Assembly (NCBI GenBank): GCA_004369085.1
Contig: ML210371.1
Location: 1 to 37,716 of the forward strand
Direction: 5' to 3'
Length of the DNA stretch: 37,716 nucleotides
Source: Coprinopsis marcescibilis
Taxonomy: Eukaryota > Basidiomycota > Agaricomycetes > Agaricales > Psathyrellaceae
Made by a program: the position numbers and the translations under genes. Position 1 is the first letter of the stretch. The number at the start of each line of letters is the position of its first letter. Below, in pieces: positions 31,463 through 37,716 of the stretch. The notes under the pieces are model-generated. The model was not told the origin of the DNA, did not search any database, and was given only the letters and a program-made list of their open reading frames with translations.

Positions 31463-32804
31463 ATGCCAATTTTCAAGCTGCAACTGCCCACAGAATTGAT
31501 CCACCGCATCATCAACTATCTTTCGATGGACGAAGAATCCCTTCGTACGGCGTCTCTGACCTCCCACCGCTTCAGAGATATCTGCCAACAACTTCTATTC
31601 TCTGGACTACACCTTCAGCGCCCCTGGAGCTCGGATCCGGAGTCAAATTTACCAGGTACAAAGCTTCTTTCGCTTCTCCAAGGTTCACCAAGGATTGCGG
31701 GGTACATCAGGGAGGTTTCAATGGACGGAGGTTACACGGATGACGAAGAAGAAAGCTGGATGGCCCTTGACATGTGCCTTTCCCCTGCCCTCGGATTGAT
31801 CCCCACAAACAATATCAAGAGGCTCGCAGTCCTGCATGTTCGTTGGGAAGATCTCCCATCAGCGTTGCAACAAGCGATTTCGGCATTCTTTCAGTCTTCC
31901 TCTCTGGTCTCCCTTGACATCTCCGAGGTTCCGCTGCAGCTCCTCGATCTTTGCGGTCCGTCTCTGAATCAGTTACACACGTATACTTTGACGGACCACA
32001 AAGAGGCTTGTAGTCCTCCTGCTACGAATTCAACACCCACATCTGGATTTGATCTCCATACCCTCACTCTACGGAGCTCCACGGCAGGTCCCCCGCGTCC
32101 TGAGATTTCGTACCTTCTGGACGATTCCAGCAAAGCTAGAATCACATCTTTGCGCAAGCTGCGGCTTATGTTTAGTGACAAGACACACTATCATGCAGCT
32201 CAGGCGCTTATATCGGCAGCAGCCTCTACACTGCAATCAATTCTTGTTGCACAAAGTAAGATTTCCATTCGCAAATTCACAAAAACTTCCGTTCATGTAC
32301 TGATTCCACTTCTTCGAATTTTATCAGGTATATCGAGGGACGACGACACCCTCATGGACCTTTCGGGGTTGTTGAAGCTCCAGAGAGTATCTACGCGAGG
32401 GCTTGTTACGGAACTCGATCATCCTTCTATAGCAATGGCCAAATTGATAGGCCCTCTCTCCGCTTCCATCCCCCTTGAGCACATTCATATATGTGCTTGC
32501 TACCGCTCCACACCAACTTGGAATTCTGAACCCTGGCTCTCACTGGACTCGCTGATTACCGATAACCACAAACACCAGTTTCAAACGCTGAAGGTTGTCG
32601 AGATCGAGATAGTCTCCTCCCACGGAGTTGGAGAAGAGCTCGTAGCGCGGGTGGAAGATGCGCTCACGTATATAAAAGGTGCTGGGCTGCTCAATATACG
32701 TTTGAATACGGGTGGGTTACTAGTTTCTGGGAATCACTATCAATTATAATGTACTCACACCTTCTCCAGGATCAAAGGGAATGCATATCGGGGAGCCATT
32801 TTGA
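31463..32804 (+). CDS. F-box protein with degenerate leucine-rich repeats
   Basis: An F-box lies at residues about 5-45 (LQLPTELIHRIINYLSMDEE, then a conserved SHRFRDI region). F-box proteins bind Skp1 and bring substrates to SCF ubiquitin ligases. The rest is Leu-rich with irregular repeats (for example LVSLDISEVPLQLLDL and LRKLRLMF), as in the large F-box families of mushrooms. The open frame runs unbroken to 32749, but two introns are likely: 32256-32327 (72 nt, in frame, no stop) and 32712-32769. With both spliced the protein ends at 32802-32804. Spliced and unspliced forms of the first intron differ only by 24 residues, so both could be translated. The start at 31463 sets MPIFKLQLPTEL. 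The substrate is unknown. CSN7 in the same window acts in cullin regulation, but the distance makes a direct link unlikely. Confidence 0.85.
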
Positions 32805-33356
32805 CCACACTTAGACCTCGAAATTGTATTTAGAATGTGCAATGTAGTGTCATGTGTACATATATTAGAGTATTATATCAGCGTCGTTCTATACCCACTC
32901 TCGACGGTGACCAAGGGGAGATATGAGATCATGGACGGTTCTGTGTCCGTATCTGAATCTAGCTTCAAGGAATGGTGAGCGACTCAGCGCGAGGGAGTGG
33001 GGTGCGGAAGGGTTTGCACACTTGGGGGAGGTCTAGATATCGAGGAGCTGGCTGTGGCGAGCTTGCTACTCAGGAGGTGTTCCCTGTTGGAGGGTCGGGC
33101 GGTTAAATCAGAGGGATGTCCTGATTCTTCAGGTTCGAGATTACTCATCGGGAAAAGTGTCATACAGCAGCATAATTACCCTCATATACTTACATAGCAT
33201 GTCCATCATCTGACATCACTTACTAAATACTAGGTATACGTCATTTGGCTTGCCCAAGATACCCGACAGCCCCTGGGGACCGGATATCTAGATTGAGCAT
33301 TGCACGTGCGAAAAACATAGAATACTTATAAGCTTGCAGGCTTCAGCCGGTGCTCC
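32805..33356. other. Intergenic between F-box gene and membrane-anchored protein
   Basis: No gene, RNA or clear repeat was recognised in this half kilobase. CTTATAAG near 33327-33334 is a possible TATA element for the next gene. Confidence 0.4.
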
Positions 33357-34199
33357 TTGACCCAATACCAGATGACACAACCACGCCCTTTTGCCATCGC
33401 TTTTGTCATCACAGTCATCGTTGGCGCACTGTATGGATATGTAACCTGGGATCTGCTTGAAGACTCCGAGGCTGGTTCCTCTCCCCTCTCAGGCTTCCTG
33501 GACAGAGCCACACCATATCCTCCTCGTCCGACCAACAGCCCTGATCCATTCTCCCTTCCGCCTAAAACGGAGGTGGAGCTTGTTGTCCTACGCAACGCAA
33601 TGGCATTTGACGGGCTTACATTCGCTCTACTTCGTGTTCCTGTCGATACAGCAAACCCCGAAGACCCTCCAGAGCCACAATTCACAGTGAGCTTGAACGA
33701 CGAAGAAACAATCGATAGTCTGCATTACCACCTTGCGGTCGATGGAAAGGGGAGGCTGTACGTCCTCAATCAGACCGATGCTCAACACCTGGTATCCTTG
33801 GTCAAAGAGGTTAGAAGCATTACGGAGGCGACGGGAAGGTATTGGTGGAGGCTCGAAACAAAAGTATCTTGTAGACCTGTCGACCATCTTCACATTCCTC
33901 GTATCGTACCTGCCAGTGGGGTTCTGGATGAAGGAAGCTACATGAGAGTTGGCGTTAGCGAATATCACTGGGGGGGCACCAGAACATTGGTACGTAAGCA
34001 AGGTCCGGGGGACTGGATCTGGGGATTCGGTCGCAGAAGGTTACCCACTTGTCTCTCGGAGCTGGTTGGGGCTGTAAACGAAAGATTTGGCGGACAGAAG
34101 GGCTACGACGACCAAGTAATTCAATATCTCCAGGAATTTACGGGAATATGGGGGGTACTGACGACTAGGACTATGGTTCGAGATTTCTTGAACCAATAG
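33357..34199 (+). CDS. Single-pass membrane-anchored protein of unknown family
   Basis: A single-exon gene of 280 residues from the ATG at 33357 (33372 is an alternative that removes five residues). One hydrophobic segment near residues 12-30 (PFAIAFVITVIVGALYGYV) is followed by a long polar region, giving a likely type II or signal-anchor layout with the bulk on the far side of the membrane. The polar region has LAVDGKGRLYVLNQTDAQHL and two isolated cysteines; no catalytic motif was recognised. Codon use and length argue for a real gene, although no relative exists in the window. Function unknown. Confidence 0.7.
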   Translation: MTQYQMTQPRPFAIAFVITVIVGALYGYVTWDLLEDSEAGSSPLSGFLDRATPYPPRPTNSPDPFSLPPKTEVELVVLRNAMAFDGLTFALLRVPVDTANPEDPPEPQFTVSLNDEETIDSLHYHLAVDGKGRLYVLNQTDAQHLVSLVKEVRSITEATGRYWWRLETKVSCRPVDHLHIPRIVPASGVLDEGSYMRVGVSEYHWGGTRTLVRKQGPGDWIWGFGRRRLPTCLSELVGAVNERFGGQKGYDDQVIQYLQEFTGIWGVLTTRTMVRDFLNQ

Positions 34200-36261
34200 T
34201 ATCGACATTGGCAAGTTAGCACTACTAGATAGCTTGTATTATCCTATTTGCGACAGTCCGTGCCAGTGGGGCATATGTATCATGACCGATGCCTACCATC
34301 GAAGTATTGACGGATTCAAAACTCCATCTAGTCTCGACACAAGAAACGTCCACCTGGTGGACGGTCTTGTTCCGAAGTACTCCCGTTGGCATGGGAGATG
34401 TAATAGACAAATAGTTACAAATTGAATCAATGAAATATGTTGTGACTGTTGGCCGACAACACGGCATTACAGCGTGACAAATGTTTGGAGGCGTAAAAGG
34501 CCTTGATGAAATCGTTGGTCGAGCGCCATCCCTGCTTTGAGACTGCTGCGACCGTGTTGGTGAGTTTTTCTCCGGGCTTGGTTCTCTTCCTGGGGGTTCC
34601 AGCGGCCCTGCTCCTTGCCATTGCGGGCAGAGGTAGGAATAATCACAGTTACAAAATCTGTATCCATCGCATTGACGCGCCCATTATCGATGGCCTTAGC
34701 AGTGTGACATCACCCACATGACCTGTGACAACATCATCCTCTGCTTCAGCGCCCACACGGCAGCTCGTTCGGCAGCAGATTCAATACAAAGCGTTTGTAG
34801 TCTTGTATTGGATTCATTACAAACTGGCTGGAGACTCTCCGCCCTCTATCTGGACTTGATCCTCATTAAATTCGGAATTTTTAATGTCATTGTAAAGCTA
34901 TCATTGAGTAGATCAATTTATGTCCCTTTAACTATCTACCCAGGTGAGTGTGCCAAGAGAAAAACCCTTATTACACATGTCTTGAAAAAAAGTACTTTGA
35001 TATAAGCCCCTCCCACGCGTGGGAGGGTGTTCTGATGAGCCTAAACTCCATCAAACATCGAAAGGGACCTAAGGGTTACAGAGTCGTATTGCCTGGACAA
35101 GGACCGGGGTAATAGGGATAGATGCTGTTATAAGGCGGTTCGTTACCTTCGTGACACACTGGGGATAGACGTAAATCAATGAAGACCCTGTAGTTAGCTA
35201 GGAACTTGGTCAGTAGATGAGAGCGATAGATTCCGAAAGAGATAACGTCCGGCAAATAAGCCGCAAGAAGTAAGCGCCAATCATGCGTGGGTTGTCATCC
35301 GCCTCGTCTTGCATCTGACCTACAAGTAAGTGATAGCACTAAAACAGTCCAATGCGTAGACAATTCATGTTCCGGAAACGTCGTCTGCATAGTATCAAGT
35401 ATCAAGCATATAAGGCTGAAACAGGAGCAATTCTCAAGCAAAGGGTTGCAGGAGGGCAATCTAGACTTGATGAGGAGGCGCAAGTAGATTTAGAACGACT
35501 GACGTAGCTGAAATCCATTGGGACAGCATTCTGCCGCTCAGTGATGGACTGACTTCTTGTCCGCATCATATACTCCTCCCTCTCGCGGGAGCAAAGCGGA
35601 GATCGCCACATGATGAAACATGTCTTATGTCCGACATGAAACACTGCATTGCACTGTGACCTCGTCAGTAAGAGTCAGTAGAGAAAGATGTGGCTTGCCG
35701 CTAACCGTAGAACAATTTCTTATGGACGTATGCTAAACCTTCTCATTGTCAATAGTGGCGTGAGGTACGGTGGTATGTAGCGTAAATTTGATTACTCGCC
35801 TCAGCACTAGTGTTGTCGCTTGCAGCAGACAGCTGTCAGCAGTTGAACGACTTGGGTGCGGTGAGTCTTGAACGACGTCTCAACGTGTCTTGACTTCCGA
35901 CTCTCTGCCTCATATTCATATTCCAGCTACCTCTTCCCAAGGACTTCTATAGAAGGAACCTGGCCAGAGCTTTGAAACAAACAGGTACCTCCTATCTGCA
36001 TTTGGGCCGTTGAACGCCAGTGGCGCACTGCCATCAGATCCGAAAATAACAGCAAATGCACAGCACAATATGTGTTTTGAAATTTCTACCAACATCCCTT
36101 AATAACGCTCTGCTGTACTTTCATGCCTGTTAAAACCTGCTTCTCTTTAGAACATCATTGCCTAGACTCTTTGCGCTGGTAGCAACAGCCGCACTCTTCC
36201 AACAGACGTACTAGCCGCCAACTCTTTACGCGCAAGTACTGCGTACCGCTGACATTCCACC
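34200..36261. other. Long intergenic stretch
   Basis: Two kilobases without a supported gene. Near 35827-35989 two possible exons are joined by a well-formed intron (donor GTGAGTC near 35861, acceptor CAG near 35928); spliced, they read LGALPLPKDFYRRNLARAL and then stop, with no further homologous exons, so this is at best a gene remnant. A 20-bp perfect palindrome lies at 35008-35027. The rest shows nothing I recognise. Confidence 0.45.
35008..35027. repeat. 20-bp perfect palindrome
   Basis: CCCTCCCACGCGTGGGAGGG is its own reverse complement. It could form a strong hairpin in single-stranded DNA or RNA, or be a symmetric protein-binding site; its centre is ACGCGT. It lies in non-coding DNA far from both neighbouring genes. 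Confidence 0.8.
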
Positions 36262-37228
36262 ATGGTGTTCAGTGTCTTCCGAAGCTTTCGAGACAGGATC
36301 AAACGGTGGTGGTCTGGAAATAAAGATGTCGCCGCTGGAAGGCCCGAAACTGAGAAGGACCCTGTTTCCTCGACAGAGAAGCCAGAAATTCAATCCGTCA
36401 ATATTTGTGAAGACGACATTATTATTCTGTACGTTTAACTTCATTACTTAGCCTTCAACTCCCATTGAATGCATCCAATTTCGTCGATAGGGTTATGGGT
36501 CCTCCAGGTTGCGGAAAGAGCAGCGTAAGTGGCCGAGAGATATACCCGCAGCAGCGATACACGTTCCCTGACACACATTTTGACTGTGTAGTTGATCAAT
36601 CTCCTTCGCCCCGAAAATCCTGCTGAGGTCTCTGGGAGTATTAAGGTAAGCAAAAAGCCTCCCACCGCGCATCGCGTCACCCTCCCCGGCGATCCAATCT
36701 ACCAGTCCAAACCTGGCCGGTTGTTCCTAGTTGAGGCTCCCAACTTCGATCCGTTCGATGGAGAATTGCAAGACAGGAAGACCTTTCAGCCGCTCAGGAA
36801 GTGGTTATCCACGCGGTATGTGCTCAACTTCGTCGATAATTGTTGCCGGCGACTGACGCTCGTGGTTCAGAGGCGTCATTCGAGCAGGTGGAATCCTTTA
36901 TCTCAACGAGATAACCGCAAACAGGTGGGAATCTCGGGAAAACGAATGTTGTGCTATTTTGGAGCCCATCTTCAAGGAGTTTCTGGGAAATGACTTTGCT
37001 TCAAGGCTTGTCATGGTTACAACGATGTGGAACGACAATAAGATGGAGGAAGATCGGAAGACGGAGCACGAGAAAGGGCGACAAATGCATTGGAAGGCGA
37101 TTCTTGCCCAGGGTTCACACCTTATGCGTGTTGGTGATACTTCGCAGGAGGCAATCGATATTGTCAACAAGATACTGGAACAACACAATCGAGGCACTAT
37201 TCGAGAGGTTGAACTTGCTTCACACTGA
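36262..37228 (+). CDS. P-loop GTPase-like protein (AIG1/septin-like G domain)
   Basis: Four exons (36262-36428, 36491-36524, 36592-36815, 36871-37228) give 260 residues. After a basic N-terminal tail of about 55 residues comes the P-loop MGPPGCGKSS (about 58-67) and INLLRPENP. LFLVEAPNFD takes the place of the usual G3 DTPG, and LVMVTTMWND is the likely G4 region. GGILYLNEITANRW lies between them, as in the mushroom-expanded G-domain family where YLH.I...R follows G3. Exon 2 is only 34 nt and carries the P-loop. The missing Gly/Pro arrangement at G3 may alter GTP hydrolysis. The model is in phase across all three introns. Partners and role are unknown; relatives often sit among NACHT and TPR families in mushroom genomes. 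Confidence 0.82.
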
Positions 37229-37716
37229 TTGCATCTACCATTATCTCGCTCTGTAGAAGCCATTGCGACTATTTATGACTGTTGCCCCGTGTTATTACCA
37301 GTGTACTACGTATGAAGTTTTAAGTTGTTGTCGGGTAGGCTTAGGGACCTTTTATATACTTATACTACATCCTCGAATGTTAGAAGATTTAGGGTCACAT
37401 AGCTAATAAAGTTGGTTAAGCATGACGCCAGTACAGTATTGAGGCACTCAATGGGACACTGTCACTCAATGGGACAATGGCCCGTAGCGGGCTCAAATCT
37501 TTGTATTTTCACCCAAATTCTTTTCCATATGGAGGACAATTACTGTAGCTACGTTGTTCCCAGCTATGAAAGGAATCCTCTGAATAAAGATGAAATTACG
37601 ACGAAATCATGCCTGACCGCGTGGACTTTTTGCTGTCCCACATTTTCTCTGATGGAATATCTCCAAATGTCGGGAAATCGCAGAAATATAAACGGCGTCA
37701 TTTGATACCCATGCTT
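37229..37716. other. Intergenic right edge with a short tandem repeat
   Basis: No gene was recognised. CACTCAATGGGACA occurs twice, at 37445-37458 and 37463-37476 (18-bp period). An open frame at 37412-37705 has no supporting features. Confidence 0.45.

Noticed and set aside
34995..35110. Hammerhead ribozyme suggested by CTGATGAG followed by CGAAA next to a hairpin
   Set aside because: Stem II cannot form between the two core strings, the cleavage-site triplet before the hairpin lacks the needed U, and no adjacent strand closes stem III.
1..37716. CRISPR array, bacterial operons or integrated prophage
   Set aside because: Spliced eukaryotic genes throughout; no regularly spaced repeats or bacterial-type gene strings.

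Overview
The window looks like a piece of a mushroom-forming basidiomycete (Agaricomycetes) genome. Genes are cut by many short GT-AG introns (about 50-80 nt). Housekeeping genes with clear eukaryotic identity (CSN7, branched-chain aminotransferase, a LENG1-like protein) sit among families typical of Agaricomycetes: NACHT NTPases, TPR-CHAT proteins, F-box proteins, small P-loop GTPases and uncharacterised multi-pass membrane proteins. All exon models were assembled by hand from splice signals, reading frame and comparison between copies inside the window; none is backed by transcripts.

Layout. 0-1.1 kb: a decayed gene of unknown family (minus). 1.2-2.6 kb: CSN7 (minus). 2.9-8.2 kb: a NACHT pseudogene, a mosaic of gene fragments, and an intact orphan multi-pass membrane protein (minus). 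8.6-15.2 kb: two plus-strand genes sharing a membrane/ectodomain module, the first fused behind a NACHT NTPase. 15.4-17.5 kb: an intact NACHT gene (minus), convergent with the second membrane gene. 18.0-19.4 kb: branched-chain aminotransferase (plus), divergent from the NACHT gene. 19.4-21.4 kb: mostly non-coding, with a second copy of the decayed family from the left edge. 21.4-24.4 kb: a 13-exon gene of unknown function followed by a duplicated copy of its own last exons. 24.7-26.1 kb: LENG1-like splicing-related protein. 26.6-31.0 kb: a TPR-CHAT gene broken by one stop and several frameshifts. 31.5-32.8 kb: F-box protein. 33.4-34.2 kb: single-pass membrane protein of unknown function. 34.2-36.3 kb: non-coding, with a 20-bp perfect palindrome. 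36.3-37.2 kb: P-loop GTPase.

How the parts relate. The 2.9-17.5 kb block is the most interesting. It holds a NACHT-plus-membrane fusion, a membrane-only paralogue, a NACHT-only gene, a NACHT pseudogene with a small internal inversion, and a duplicated 0.4-kb segment that carries the convergent 3' ends of one membrane gene and one NACHT gene. This is a birth-and-death cluster in which NACHT and membrane modules are found both fused and separate. I infer that the fusion may be a membrane-tethered NLR-like (STAND) protein; no function is shown by the sequence. The TPR-CHAT relic and the P-loop GTPase belong to families that are likewise expanded in mushrooms. The housekeeping genes look unrelated to this block.
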